From: Mycolicibacterium rhodesiae JS60
GTDB taxonomy: Bacteria; Actinomycetota; Actinomycetes; Mycobacteriales; Mycobacteriaceae
Assembly (NCBI GenBank): GCA_000230935.2
Contig: AGIQ01000002.1
Span: 1,178,001 to 1,242,000, forward strand
Length of the DNA stretch: 64,000 bases
Reading direction: 5' to 3'
How positions within the stretch are numbered: position 1 is the stretch's first letter; each line of letters begins with the position of its first letter. Made by a program: the position numbers and the translations under genes. Below the pieces are notes generated by a model, which saw only the letters and a list, made by a program, of their open reading frames with translations, was not told where the DNA came from and did no database searches. Positions 1-13,572 of the stretch are shown piece by piece.

Positions 1-276
1 ACCGTGCGATTCGACGTCGAGGATTCCGGCACGCGGGTGCTCATCAGTGGGCAGTTCCTGGCCATCGAGCGTCCGCATCTGCTGAGGTTCACCTGGAGCA
101 ACTCGGACTGGGAGGACCCGACACAGGTCAGCATCGTCAACGTGACGTTCGAATCGGTGGGTGAGGGTCAGACGTTGATGTCGATCGAGCATTCCCTGCT
201 GCCGCCGAGTGAATTCGAGTCCTTCCACACCGGTTGGATCGTCACGTTCGGCCAACTTGCCGCTCGATTCGGCTAG
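1..276 (+). CDS. SRPBCC/AHSA1-family protein, C-terminal part only
   Basis: The open frame runs in from the left edge and stops at 274-276, so the start lies outside the window; the GTG at 4 is probably internal. The visible ~91 residues look like the second half of an AHSA1/START-like (SRPBCC) fold: 'ERPHLLRFTWSN' is the strand typical of this family, followed by a stretch on effects of signal over a hydrophobic cavity and the usual C-terminal helix ('GWIVTFGQLAARFG'). Such proteins bind small hydrophobic ligands or act as stress or ArsR-linked accessory proteins; the ligand cannot be read here. The repeat-flanked nuclease cassette begins immediately after its stop codon. Confidence 0.75.
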   Translation, partial: TVRFDVEDSGTRVLISGQFLAIERPHLLRFTWSNSDWEDPTQVSIVNVTFESVGEGQTLMSIEHSLLPPSEFESFHTGWIVTFGQLAARFG

Positions 277-355
277 TCGAGTGTGTACGCAGGAAGGGAT
301 TTTCGGCGGATCGGCGCCGTAGGTACACACTCGGCGCCGTGAGTGCACAGTCGAT
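277..355. repeat. Left 79-bp direct repeat of nuclease cassette A (palindromic)
   Basis: This 79-nt block recurs in the same orientation at 1280-1358 with no gaps and about 68 of 79 positions identical; the two copies bracket the gene at 414-1274. Inside, TCGAGTGTGTAC (277-288) is mirrored by GTACACACTCGG (323-334, 11 of 12 paired). A third, inverted half-site GTGCACAGTCGA ends at 354. So the order is one forward and two reverse half-sites, all ending in TCGA or a near match. The first base follows directly on the stop codon of the preceding gene. Confidence 0.85.
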
Positions 356-413
356 GACGCCCAGCTGTGGATAGCCGAACGCACGGTGCCGGATCACGTG
401 GCAACCTGCAGCG

Positions 414-1274
414 GTGTGGGACTGTGGCCAGCCCTTCGTCGGCAGTGAGGCGCTCGCGCAAAGCCTGCTGAACCGGCATCAGTTACGTACGCGGTATCGC
501 GCCGTACTTCCTGACGTCTACGTAGCGCGGGACAGTCAAGCGTCGCTTCAGGACCGGATCGCTGCCGCGTGGCTGTGGTCTCACGGCCGGGCCACCATCG
601 CCGGGCTCGCTGCTGCGGCTGTGCATGGCACGAAATGGATTTCGGACGATACACCCGTTGAGTTGTTCCACGCCAACTCGCGGCCACCGAGGGGCGTGAT
701 AGCCCGACGGGTCCAATTGCACAGCGACGAGGCGCAGTTGATCGAAGGCCGACACGTGACGACCCCGGCCAGAACGGCCTTCGACCTGGGTCGGCGCGGC
801 AGCGTATCGTCTGCCGTCGCCCGGCTCGATGCCCTTGCCAGAGCCACGAAGTTCAGAGTCGAGGATGTGCAGGCCGTTGCCGCGGGCCACCCTGGTGCCC
901 GCGGTCTGCGCAATCTGGAATCCGTGTTGGAACTCATCGACCGCGGAGCGGAGTCACCGCAGGAGTCTTACCTGCGACTGGTCCTGATTCGTGGTGGCCT
1001 GCCAAGACCGCAGACGCAGGTGCCGGTGTATGCCGATGACGGTCTCGTCGTTGCATATCTGGATATGGGCTGGCCGGAGTTGATGGTCGGCGTCGAATAC
1101 GACGGCGACCACCACCGGACGGACCGTCGACAGTACCTACGCGATATCCGACGGTGGGACTTGGTCGAAGACCTCGGCTGGCACCTGTTGCGAGTCGTGA
1201 AGGAGGATCACCCGGCGGACATTTTGCGCAGGGTACGAGGCGCGATCGCCAAGCGCGAATCGACTATGCGCTGA
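414..1274 (+). CDS. DUF559/Vsr-like endonuclease-fold protein with AbiEi-like N-terminus (cassette A)
   Basis: This 286-residue protein belongs to a family common in mycobacteria, usually annotated as DUF559 or AbiEi-antitoxin-like. Residues ~1-75 resemble the winged-helix part (ALAQSLLNRHQLRTRYR...YVARD...AAWLWSHGRATIAGLAAAAVHG). Residues ~180-275 carry a PD-(D/E)XK-type core: E184 in SPQES, D217 in YLDMGW, E228 and D230 in VEYDGDHH, then a conserved R-x-x-Y-x-R-D helix and the strand GWHLLRV. The GTG at 414 gives the full-length form. A shorter paralogue lies at 23047-23781. The gene stands alone between two direct copies of a 79-bp palindromic repeat, so it looks like a self-contained transferable unit rather than part of the pknG operon. 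Nuclease activity is inferred from the motif; the biological role is unknown. Confidence 0.8.
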   Translation: MWDCGQPFVGSEALAQSLLNRHQLRTRYRAVLPDVYVARDSQASLQDRIAAAWLWSHGRATIAGLAAAAVHGTKWISDDTPVELFHANSRPPRGVIARRVQLHSDEAQLIEGRHVTTPARTAFDLGRRGSVSSAVARLDALARATKFRVEDVQAVAAGHPGARGLRNLESVLELIDRGAESPQESYLRLVLIRGGLPRPQTQVPVYADDGLVVAYLDMGWPELMVGVEYDGDHHRTDRRQYLRDIRRWDLVEDLGWHLLRVVKEDHPADILRRVRGAIAKRESTMR

Positions 1275-1279
1275 GGGCG

Positions 1280-1358
1280 TCGAGTGTGTACGTAGGGCGG
1301 GATTTTCGGGGGATCGGCGCAGTAGGTACACACTCGACGCGCCAGGTGCACAGTCGAT
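1280..1358. repeat. Right 79-bp direct repeat of nuclease cassette A (palindromic)
   Basis: Second copy of the 277-355 repeat, starting five bases after the nuclease gene stops. Here the main inverted repeat is perfect over 12 nt: TCGAGTGTGTAC (1280-1291) against GTACACACTCGA (1326-1337), with the extra inverted half-site GTGCACAGTCGA (1346-1357) 20 nt further on. Differences from the left copy cluster in the loop and between the second and third half-sites, while the half-sites are conserved. It could also act as a bidirectional terminator, because pknG converges on it from the other side. I see nothing else between 1359 and the end of pknG at 1434. Confidence 0.85.
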
Positions 1359-1433
1359 CCCAAGCTAGCCGTCGAGGTGGATGCCAGGTTGGACGAGCAG
1401 CCGACGTCGGCGCTCTGGTGGGAGAGCGATCCG

Positions 1434-4659
<3,226 letters not shown>

Positions 4660-4663
<4 letters not shown>

Positions 4664-5979
4664 CTGTACTCACTCAACCTCGGCCACAGCCCGAGCGCCA
4701 CCGCCAACGCCGCGCCGACCGAAAGCACCACACCGCCGACGGTCGTGCCCGACAGCACCCGGCGCGCCGACAGGATGTCGTTGCGGAGTTGGTTGCGGCT
4801 CTCCCGGATACCGAGGGACAGCGCGTCGTCGAGTTTGTCGAACGCCGGTGTCGAATCGTCCTCGCCGGTGCCCAGCGCCACCTGGGTGGCGGCCTGGTAG
4901 TTGCCGACCGAAATGTAGGCGTTGATGCGCTCGTCGGCTTGGCGCCACTTGGTCAGCAGCTGGTCGGCGTTCGCCAGCTCGCCTTTGGCGATGGCGTCAT
5001 TGCGGGCCAGATAGTCGGCGAGCTGAGTGTGCATGGCTTCAACGCGTTGGTAGTAGGACCGCTTCCGGAGGTCTTCGTCGCCACGGCGGATCAGCGACAG
5101 CGTCTCGTCGGCGCGGGCCTGCTGGGCGGTGATCGCCAGGTTAGTCACCGTCTTCAACGACTCGGCCGCGGTGTCCTTGGCGGCCCGGCTCCCGGCGGTG
5201 GAAATGATCAGCGCCGAGCCCACCCAGATGACCATCACCACAATGGCCAGGCCGCCGATGATGAGGCCGACATTGATCCGGCGTTTGGTTCGGTCGGCCA
5301 GCCATCGATGTCCGAACGCCCCGAACAGCAGGGTCACCGCGACCACCGCGATCACCGGCGCGGGGATCCGGGTGGAGGCCGTCGTCTCCGCGTCGACCCG
5401 CGCCGACGTCTCCTGGTAGAGCCGCTGCGCGTCGGGCAGGATCTGCTGCTGCATCAGCGCGGAGGCTTCCGAGAGGTAGGACGAACCGACCGGGTTGCCC
5501 ATCCGGTTGTTGGTCCGCGCCGTCTCGATCAGGCCGGTGTAGACGGCCAGCTGTGCGTTGATCCGGCCTAGCAGCTGCACCAGGGGTTCGTCGGTGAGCC
5601 CGCTGGATGCCCGGGTGACCGCGACGGCCGCGTCGGTGATCGCCTGCTCGTAGCGCTGCCGCACGGCGCGCGGCTCCGAGCCGGCGATGAACGCGGTGGC
5701 CGCGGCGGCGTCAGCAACCGAGAGCGTGGTGTACAGCTGGCCGGCGGCGAAGGACAGTGGCTCGGTGTGGTTGAGGACGGTGGTCAGCTGCGTCTGCCGA
5801 TTGGTGATCGTCGTGGAGGTGGCGAACGCGGACAGGATCCCCAGCGTGGCAAGGATCAGGCCGAGGGTCAGGATGCGTCCCGGCGTGGTTCGCAGGAACC
5901 ACCAGCGCGGGTGAGCGGGCACGATCGGCGTCCGTTGCCCCAACGGCTCGGTCGACGGGTGTGCCAGCTCAACGGTCAC
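4660..5979 (-). CDS. glnX: Membrane sensor-relay protein GlnX
   Basis: First gene of the glnX-glnH-pknG operon, 439 residues. A membrane segment near residues 31-50 (ILTLGLILATLGILSAFA) is followed by an extracytoplasmic four-helix-like region, then two further membrane segments around 205-225 and 237-265, a second helical extracytoplasmic stretch and a C-terminal membrane helix near the end (GTTVGGVVLSVGAALAVALGLW). The layout is that of a chemoreceptor-like sensor lacking its own kinase. In M. tuberculosis the orthologue links GlnH to PknG across the membrane. The promoter must lie in the 152-bp divergent gap to mutT3 (5980-6131). Confidence 0.9.
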
Positions 5980-6131
5980 CGCTCGCGGACCTCATTCCCT
6001 GTCGCCACCGATCCACTGTTGTCCGTACCGGGATACCCGGTGTCGCTTCCTGAGACAATCCTAAGAGGTCTGGTTACGGATGGGGTGGGATCGACCGACC
6101 TACTCCGGCGTGGCGTGCTTATCCTGAACGC
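5980..6131. promoter_or_regulatory. Divergent promoter region between glnX operon and mutT3
   Basis: This 152-bp gap separates the start codons of two divergent transcription units and holds no open frame worth calling. It must contain the promoters of the glnX-glnH-pknG operon (leftward) and mutT3 (rightward). I could not identify convincing -35/-10 pairs or a palindromic operator. Confidence 0.5.
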
Positions 6132-6713
6132 GTGCGTGGGGATGGCGACGGTTGGGTGGTGTCCGATACCGGCACCCACTACTGGGGAGTGCACGGCGCC
6201 GCCGGACTGTTGTTGCGGGCACCCCGCGCCGACGGAACCCCCGCGGTTCTGCTGCAGCACCGCGCCCCGTGGAGTCATCAGGGCGGCACCTGGGCACTGC
6301 CCGGCGGCGCGCGGGACAGCCACGAAACTCCCGAGCAGGCCGCGGTTCGCGAGGCCCACGAGGAGGCCGGGCTGCTCGCCGAGCATGTGCAGGTTCGCGC
6401 GACGGTCGTGACCGCGGAGGTCTTCGGCGCCAGCGGTTCGCACTGGAGTTACACAACGGTCGTCGCCGACGCCCCCGAATTGCTCACCACCGTGGCCAAC
6501 CGGGAGAGCTCCGAGCTGCGCTGGGTGGCCGAGGACGAGGTGGTCGAGCTGCCGCTGCATCCGGGCTTCGCCGCCAGCTGGGAAAGGCTGCGCATCACGA
6601 CGACGCTGAGCGCGCACGATCATGACGCCTGCCGGCAGCCGGTGCCGCACACCGTCGAGATCTCCTCCGGGGTCTTTGCGTGGTGCACGTCGGCGGCCGC
6701 AGAGGTCAGCTAG
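6132..6713 (+). CDS. mutT3: Nudix hydrolase, MutT3 type
   Basis: A 193-residue Nudix hydrolase. The Nudix box spans residues 58-81: GG at 58-59, E65, and REAHEEAGL at 73-81, so all metal-binding glutamates are present. The position between glnX and thiE is the same as for Rv0413 (mutT3) of M. tuberculosis, a family member thought to remove oxidised nucleotides or related diphosphates. The start is a GTG at 6132; no better in-frame start precedes the conserved [11 protein letters not shown] strand. The 3' end overlaps the convergent thiE gene by eight bases, so the two transcripts are partly complementary. Confidence 0.9.
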   Translation: MRGDGDGWVVSDTGTHYWGVHGAAGLLLRAPRADGTPAVLLQHRAPWSHQGGTWALPGGARDSHETPEQAAVREAHEEAGLLAEHVQVRATVVTAEVFGASGSHWSYTTVVADAPELLTTVANRESSELRWVAEDEVVELPLHPGFAASWERLRITTTLSAHDHDACRQPVPHTVEISSGVFAWCTSAAAEVS

Positions 6714-7377
6714 CGGAGATCAGCGCGGTACGCAGTCGCGCGGCGGCGGCCCGTGGGTCGTCAGCCGCGGTTATCGCACGCACCACCACAATTCGCGTCG
6801 CGCCGGCGGCCAGTACGTCGGCCAGTCGCTCCTCGTCGATCCCGCCGATCGCGAACCACGGCTTGTCGGGCTGCAGCGCAGCGACCTCGCGCACCAGGTC
6901 GAGGCCAGGGGCGGGACGACCCGGCTTCGTCGGCGTCGGCCAGCACGGGCCGACGCAGAAGTAGTCGACGTCCTCGGTCAGCGCCTGGGCGGCCTCACCG
7001 ATCGCGTGTGTGGATCGGCCGATCACGGTCGCATCGCCGACGATGTCGCGCGCCACCTCCAGTGGCAGGTCGTCCTGGCCCAGATGCAGGACGTCGGCGC
7101 CGGCCGCACGGGCGATATCGGCGCGGTCGTTGACGGCCAGCAGCGCGCCGTGCCGGCCCGCCGCATCCGCCAGGATCTCCAGTGCCTGAAGCTCGCCGCG
7201 CGCCTCCAGCGGGCCGAACTGTTGCTCACCGGGGGAGCCCTTGTCACGCAGTTGGATGAGGTCGACGCCGCCGGCCAGCGCCGCGTCGGCGAATTCGGCC
7301 AGGTCACCGCGCTCGCGGCGGGCATCGGTGCAGAGGTAGAGCCGTGCGGTCGCGAGCCTGGTGTGAGGTTCGTGCAC
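6706..7377 (-). CDS. thiE: Thiamine-phosphate synthase ThiE
   Basis: Joins hydroxymethylpyrimidine diphosphate and the thiazole phosphate to give thiamine monophosphate. From the GTG at 7377 ([20 protein letters not shown]) the protein has 223 residues, as in the tuberculosis homologue that also begins MHE. Family motifs seen: [13 protein letters not shown], the nucleotide/metal site [35 protein letters not shown] and the C-terminal phosphate loop WFAIGGI. An in-frame ATG 36 bases upstream is possible but adds residues with no family support. The gene is divergent from the thiO operon and shares the 130-bp gap that holds the TPP riboswitch, but it reads the other way and is not under that switch. 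Confidence 0.93.
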   Translation of the reverse strand: MHEPHTRLATARLYLCTDARRERGDLAEFADAALAGGVDLIQLRDKGSPGEQQFGPLEARGELQALEILADAAGRHGALLAVNDRADIARAAGADVLHLGQDDLPLEVARDIVGDATVIGRSTHAIGEAAQALTEDVDYFCVGPCWPTPTKPGRPAPGLDLVREVAALQPDKPWFAIGGIDEERLADVLAAGATRIVVVRAITAADDPRAAAARLRTALISAS

Positions 7378-7410
7378 ACCGCGACGGTAGCGGCTAGCGT
7401 GGACGGTTGG

Positions 7411-7499
7411 CACGGGAGCCCCGGGAGCGGGGCTGAGAGTGGAGCGATAACCCTCCAGACCGTCACCACCTGATCCGGGTCATGCCGGCGAAGGAAGCG
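7411..7499 (+). ncRNA. TPP riboswitch (THI element) upstream of thiO
   Basis: The leader of thiO has the THI-box parts in order: ACGGGAGCCC opening helix (7412-7421), CTGAGAGTGG (7433-7442), ATAACCCTCC, then the conserved ACCTGATCCGGGTCATGCC block (7468-7486) and GCGAAGGAAG. Thiamine diphosphate binding is expected to hide the ribosome site AAAGGGA directly downstream (7499-7506) or to stop transcription. It should control thiO-thiS-thiG and the coupled hydrolase. No clear intrinsic terminator hairpin was seen, so translational control is more likely. Confidence 0.92.
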
Positions 7500-7507
7500 A
7501 AAGGGAC

Positions 7508-8547
7508 ATGTCGATGCAATCTCTGGCCGTCATCGGGGGCGGTGTCATCGGTCTCGCGGTCGCGCGCCGCGCCTTGCTCGACGGACTTTCGGTACGGGTG
7601 CACTCCGCCACTGGAGGGGGAGAGCGAAGCGACCCGGGAAATACGGGGAGCCGGGGTGCGTCCTGGGTGGCCGGCGGGATGCTTGCCCCGCACAGCGAGG
7701 GCTGGCCGGGTGAGGAGAAGCTGCTGGCGCTGGGCCTGGAGTCGCTGCGGCTGTGGCACAGCGGCTTTCTCGACGGCCTGCCCGGCGATGTCGTCACCGC
7801 ACGCGAGTCGCTGGTGGTCGGGGTGGACCGCGCCGACGCCGAAGATCTGCGGACGGTCGCGGACTGGCTGTCGGCACAAGGTCATCCGGTCACCGTGACG
7901 AGGACCGCCCGCGACACTGAACCGCTTCTCGCCCAGGGTATTCGGCACGGCTTCATCGCCGCCGACGAGCTGGCGGTGGACAACCGCAAGCTGGTGGTTG
8001 CCCTGGAGGCGCACTGCGACCAACTCGGCGTTCGGTGGGCACCACCGGTGCGGCAGCTCGACGAGGCCCGCGACGGCGCCGAGGCCGTGGTGATCGCCAA
8101 CGGTATCGATGCGCCGGCGTTGTGGCCTGGTCTGCAGGTTCGCCCGGTCAAGGGCGAGGTGTTGCGGCTGCGTTGGCGGCGCGGCTGTATGCCGGTGCCG
8201 CAACGGGTGGTTCGGGCCAGGGTGCACGGCCGTTCGGTGTACCTGGTGCCCAGGGCCGACGGCGTGGTGATCGGTGCGACGCAGTACGAGCACGGCCGTG
8301 ACACCGCGCCCGCGGTGACCGGTGTGCGTGAGCTGCTCGACGACGCCTGCGAGGTGATGCCGGCGCTGGGCGAGTACGAACTGGCCGAATGCGCGGCGGG
8401 TTTGCGGCCGATGACGCCGGACAATATGCCGATCGTCGGCCGGCTCGACGAGCACACCCTGGTGGCGACCGGTCACGGCCGGTCGGGATTTCTGCTGGCG
8501 CCGTGGACCGCTGAGCATATCGCCGCCGAGTTGATTGGAGCACGGGC

Positions 8548-8551
<4 letters not shown>
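7508..8551 (+). CDS. thiO: Glycine oxidase ThiO
   Basis: FAD-dependent oxidase that turns glycine into the iminoacetate used to form the thiazole ring. The N-terminal dinucleotide-binding motif is VIGGGVIGLAVARR. Further family signatures are WVAGGMLAPHSEGWPGE, RPVKGEVLRLR and the C-terminal GLRPMTPDNMPIVG with TGHGRSGFLLAP. The ATG at 7508 lies just behind AAAGGGA at the riboswitch edge. Odd point: residues 33-48 (7604-7651) form a glycine- and charge-rich stretch between VRVH and RGASWVAGGML that is absent from the tuberculosis protein as I recall it. The stop overlaps the thiS ATG by four bases. Confidence 0.93.
7604..7651 (+). other. 48-bp in-frame insertion inside thiO
   Basis: Between the codons for VRVH and RGASWVAGG lies a 48-nt stretch encoding SATGGGERSDPGNTGS, with a run GGAGGGGGAGAGCGAAGCG that looks unlike the surrounding coding sequence. 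It keeps the frame. It falls in a surface region after the FAD beta-alpha-beta unit, so the enzyme may tolerate it. It resembles a small intragenic repeat insertion, but no second copy was found in the window. Confidence 0.5.
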
Positions 8552-10286
<1,735 letters not shown>

Positions 10287-10296
<10 letters not shown>

Positions 10297-10988
10297 GTGT
10301 TGGCCGGCGGGTCGGTGCGCGCGATCTTCGACACCTCCAGCGTCGGTATCGACGCGGTGCCCGAATATGTCTGGCCGGCAGGCACAGTGCCCTCCACCTG
10401 AAGCCAGGTGTTCTCCGGTAACGCGGCGGCGCCGGCCGCAGCCGGACCGGACAGATGTAGCCGGGCCAGCTGCGCGTCGGCAGCGCAGCAGATGATGACG
10501 ATCTTGGCCAGGTCGACCCGATCGCCTTCGCGCATGGTGAACCCGGTCGTGGTGATCTGCCTGCCGTCGAGCCCCCCGACCGGTCCGACCGCGACGCGCA
10601 TCAGCACCTCGGGCAGCGACACCGTCGGCGCTGCGCCGTCAGGCAGCGGCGGGAAGGACCGCGCTGCCGTCACCGTCACTGCCGCCGGTGCCGCCGCTCT
10701 GGCGCTCAATGCCGGCGGCACCACGAAGATCAGCAACACAACCGGAACGACCAGCAGCCAGACGATGCCGTTGCGGTGCACGTGGCCGGCATGTTCGTGG
10801 CCCGCACCTCTGCCGCGGACATCGCGCGCGATCGCGACCAGTGCGAGCGCGATCACCACCGCCGCAGAGATGGCCAGCCACGGCAGCATCGCGGGTTTGA
10901 CGTAGCGGGTGTAGGCACCGGTGACCGTGACCATCACCAAGGCGATCCCGATGATCAGCAGCAGCGTGTTCTCGGTTTCGCGCCTCAC
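10287..10988 (-). CDS. TIGR03943/YcgQ-family membrane protein
   Basis: A 233-residue protein with two N-terminal membrane helices (LLLIIGIALVMVTVTGAY and WLAISAAVVIALALVAI), a His-rich cytoplasmic loop (GHEHAGHVH), a third helix (IVWLLVVPVVLLIFVV) and a C-terminal globular part containing VIICCAADA and the strand NTWLQVEGTV, typical of the TIGR03943 (YcgQ, DUF1980) family. These proteins are nearly always encoded next to a YraQ-type permease, as here: its start overlaps the permease stop by four bases. The pair is often linked to zinc or other metal stress; that role is inferred from the family, and no regulator is visible. Confidence 0.85.
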
Positions 10989-11962
10989 AGCAGCATCACT
11001 CCCACTGCGGTCGCCAGCACGGTCGCGACCACCAGCGTGACCGGAGCGAAGCGCAGCGCGAAACTACGTCCGAACAGACCCGCTTGCATGGCAACGAGTT
11101 TCACGTCGACGGCCGGCCCGACCACCAGGAACACCAGTCGCGGAATCAGCGGCACCATCGTGAGGCTGGCCGCCACGAACGCGTCGGCTTCCGAGCACAG
11201 CGCGAGCACGAACGCCAGCAGCGCCATGGTGATCACACCGATCAGCAGGTGACCGGCGATGTGTTCGAACATCCATGGCGGCACCACAACACGCAGGGTG
11301 GCCGCCGCGGCGGCACCGATCACCAGGTAGGAGCCGGCCTGCAGGAAGTCGTGCCGGGCGGCCTCACTGAAGACGAACCAGCGAGGCTGGTCGTCGTCGC
11401 CGGCACGGGGCAGCGTGCGGGTCACCCAGCCGGGGCGCCCCCACTTCGACCACAACACCCCCATCACCACCGCGGTGGCCAGCGAGGCCAAACAACGCGC
11501 CGCCACCATTTCCGGCTGGCCGGGGAAGGCCACCGCGGTGGCCACGAGCACCACCGGATTGATCGCCGGTGCGCTCAGCATGAACGTCAGCGCCGCCGCG
11601 CCCGCCGTCCCGTCGCCGAACAGGCGCCGGGCCACCGGAACCGAGCCGCACTCGCAGCCCGGCAGCGCCGCACCGGCCACTCCGGCCGTCAGCACGGCTG
11701 AGGTCGCCCGTTTGGGCAGCCACCTGGCCAGCCGCTCGGGGGAGACGAACGCGGCGATCAGGCCACTGATCACCACCCCGAGCACCAAGAACGGCACGGC
11801 CTGCAAAAACACCCCGGCGAACACCGTTCCCGCGGTGGCCAGCTGCGGATTGCCCGCCACCCCGTCGCGCATCCAGGTGCCGACCAGTGCGCACACCACA
11901 AGCCCGGCCACCAGGACCTCGGTCGAGGTCACCAGCCGGCGGCGCGGGGCAGTCACAGTCAT
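10985..11962 (-). CDS. YraQ/DUF318-family permease
   Basis: Polytopic membrane protein (325 residues from the ATG at 11962) with about eight hydrophobic segments. It holds two copies of the family's repeat: the first contains LPGCECGSVPVARRL, matching the GC-x-CG-x-PV signature, and the second contains LALCSEADAFVAAS. The chosen start, MTVTAPRRRLVTSTEVLVAG, puts the first helix directly after a basic patch; longer versions would run over the promoter of the divergent lipoprotein gene. It probably forms a complex with the partner encoded downstream. The transported substrate is unknown. Confidence 0.85.
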   Translation of the reverse strand: MTVTAPRRRLVTSTEVLVAGLVVCALVGTWMRDGVAGNPQLATAGTVFAGVFLQAVPFLVLGVVISGLIAAFVSPERLARWLPKRATSAVLTAGVAGAALPGCECGSVPVARRLFGDGTAGAAALTFMLSAPAINPVVLVATAVAFPGQPEMVAARCLASLATAVVMGVLWSKWGRPGWVTRTLPRAGDDDQPRWFVFSEAARHDFLQAGSYLVIGAAAAATLRVVVPPWMFEHIAGHLLIGVITMALLAFVLALCSEADAFVAASLTMVPLIPRLVFLVVGPAVDVKLVAMQAGLFGRSFALRFAPVTLVVATVLATAVGVMLL

Positions 11963-12020
11963 CGAGCAACATCGTGCCACTCGAACCTGCGTGCGGACAG
12001 CAACGTCTAGCCTGGGCGCG

Positions 12021-13508
12021 GTGAAGTGCAGACAGCTGACCGCCTTGGCCCTCGCCGGCATCGTGCTGACCGTCGGCGGATGCGGTCGTTCGGCCGACTC
12101 CTTGCAGCCGGGCACCGCGCGCACTGCGGCCGGCCAGTTTGCCGACGGGCTGCGCAAGCAGGTCAGCACCGACGCCATGTACGCCCACCTGCAGAAGCTG
12201 CAGGGCATCGCCGACGCCAACAACGGCACCAGGGCGGTGGGCAGCCCCGGGTTCGATGCCAGCGTCGACTACGTGGCGGGCGTGCTGCGCGGTAAGGGGT
12301 TCGACGTCCAAACCCCCGAATTCCAGGCCAAGGTCTGGCAGGCCGGCAAGCCGGACCTGCGCGTCGCAGGCAACGGCGTGACGGCGCGCGCCATGGAGTT
12401 CAGTCTGGCCACTCCGCCGCAGGGCGTCGCCGGACCGCTGGTCGCCGCGCCGGCCGAGGACACTCCCGGCTGCGCCCCTGCCGACTACGACGGCCTGCCC
12501 GTCAAAGGCGCGGTCGTGCTGGTGGACCGCGGTAGCTGCCCGTTCAAGACCAAGCAGGAGATCGCCGCCAAGCTGGGCGCCGTCGCGATGATCGTCGCCG
12601 ACAACGTCGACGAACAACACATGGGTGCGACGCTGGGGGAGGACACCGACGTCAAGATCCCGGTGGTTGGCGTGACGAAAGCCGACGGCGCGGCGATCCG
12701 GGCCAATCCGGGGCCGACGACGCTCACGCTCGAAGCGAACACCAAATCCGTCAATGCCCGCAACGTGATCGCGCAGACCAAGACCGGTTCGACCAGTGAT
12801 GTCGTGATGGTCGGCGCCCACCTGGACAGCGTTCCCGAGGGTCCCGGTATCAACGACAACGGGTCGGGGGTGGCCGCGGTGCTGGAGACCGCCGTCCAAC
12901 TCGGGCCGAGCCCCGATGTGAAAAACGCTGTGCGATTTGCCTTCTGGGGTGCCGAGGAACTCGGCACCATCGGGTCGAAGAAGTACGTCGAGTCGCTGAA
13001 CGTCGATCAACTCAAAGACATCGCGCTCTATTTCAACTACGACATGATCGGCTCACCCAACCCCGGATACTTCACCTACGACGGTGACCAGTCCACACCC
13101 CCGGGCGGCGCGATACCGCGGGTGCCGGAGGGGTCGGCCGGAATCGAGCGCACGCTGGTCGCCTACCTCGAGTCGGCCGGAAAGATCGCTCAGGACACGT
13201 CTTTCGACGGCAGGTCGGACTATGACGCCTTCACCCAAGCCGGGGTGCCCGCCGGGGGGCTGTTCTCCGGGGCGGAGGAGAACAAGACCGCCGATCAGCA
13301 GAAGCTCTGGGGCGGCACCGCCGACGCGCCGTTCGATCCGAATTACCACAAGAGCACCGACACCCTCGAGCACATCGACAAGACGGCGTTAGGCATCCTG
13401 GGTGGGGGAGTCGTCTACTCGGTCGGTCTCTACGCCCAGGACATGGACGGCCGCAACGGGATTCCGCTGCGCGACGACCGCACGCGGCACGTGATCACCG
13501 AGCCGTAG
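12021..13508 (+). CDS. lpqL: Lipoprotein aminopeptidase LpqL (PA domain plus M28 peptidase)
   Basis: Secreted lipoprotein of 495 residues. The GTG at 12021 gives a signal peptide with lipobox TVGGC (Cys21). A protease-associated (PA) domain occupies roughly residues 130-235 (VVLVDRGSCPFKTKQEIAAKLGA). The M28 zinc-peptidase domain follows, with metal and catalytic residues in VGAHLDSVPEGPGINDNGSG, FWGAEELGTIGSKKYV, NYDMIGSPN and the last His in DPNYHKSTDTLEHID. The length and domain order match LpqL (Rv0418) of M. tuberculosis. It probably trims peptides at the cell surface. Transcription likely ends at the long hairpin just after the stop. Confidence 0.92.
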   Translation: MKCRQLTALALAGIVLTVGGCGRSADSLQPGTARTAAGQFADGLRKQVSTDAMYAHLQKLQGIADANNGTRAVGSPGFDASVDYVAGVLRGKGFDVQTPEFQAKVWQAGKPDLRVAGNGVTARAMEFSLATPPQGVAGPLVAAPAEDTPGCAPADYDGLPVKGAVVLVDRGSCPFKTKQEIAAKLGAVAMIVADNVDEQHMGATLGEDTDVKIPVVGVTKADGAAIRANPGPTTLTLEANTKSVNARNVIAQTKTGSTSDVVMVGAHLDSVPEGPGINDNGSGVAAVLETAVQLGPSPDVKNAVRFAFWGAEELGTIGSKKYVESLNVDQLKDIALYFNYDMIGSPNPGYFTYDGDQSTPPGGAIPRVPEGSAGIERTLVAYLESAGKIAQDTSFDGRSDYDAFTQAGVPAGGLFSGAEENKTADQQKLWGGTADAPFDPNYHKSTDTLEHIDKTALGILGGGVVYSVGLYAQDMDGRNGIPLRDDRTRHVITEP

Positions 13509-13514
13509 CGTTCA

Positions 13515-13572
13515 TTGAGACCGCACGCAGATCGTGTTTTCACACAAAACTGTGATCTGGGTGCGGTCTCAA
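13515..13572. terminator. 58-bp palindrome between convergent lpqL and uracil permease
   Basis: Inverted repeat with 19-nt arms (13515-13533 and 13554-13572, 18 of 19 paired; arm begins TTGAGACCGCAC) around a 20-nt loop that itself contains GTTTT...AAAAC. It lies between two converging genes and touches the last codons of the permease, so it can end transcription from both sides. Its length, perfect arms and lack of a U-tract are closer to the repeat elements seen around the nuclease cassettes than to a simple terminator; see findings. Confidence 0.75.

Noticed and set aside
277..1358. CRISPR-like or IS-type terminal repeats around the first nuclease gene
   Set aside because: Only two copies per locus, in direct orientation, with a coding gene rather than spacers between them and no transposase or short target duplication visible.
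11364..13010. A long minus-strand open frame of 548 codons across lpqL and the permease region
   Set aside because: It is antisense to lpqL, has low-complexity His/Arg/Gly-rich translation and no family features; it is a G+C codon-bias shadow.
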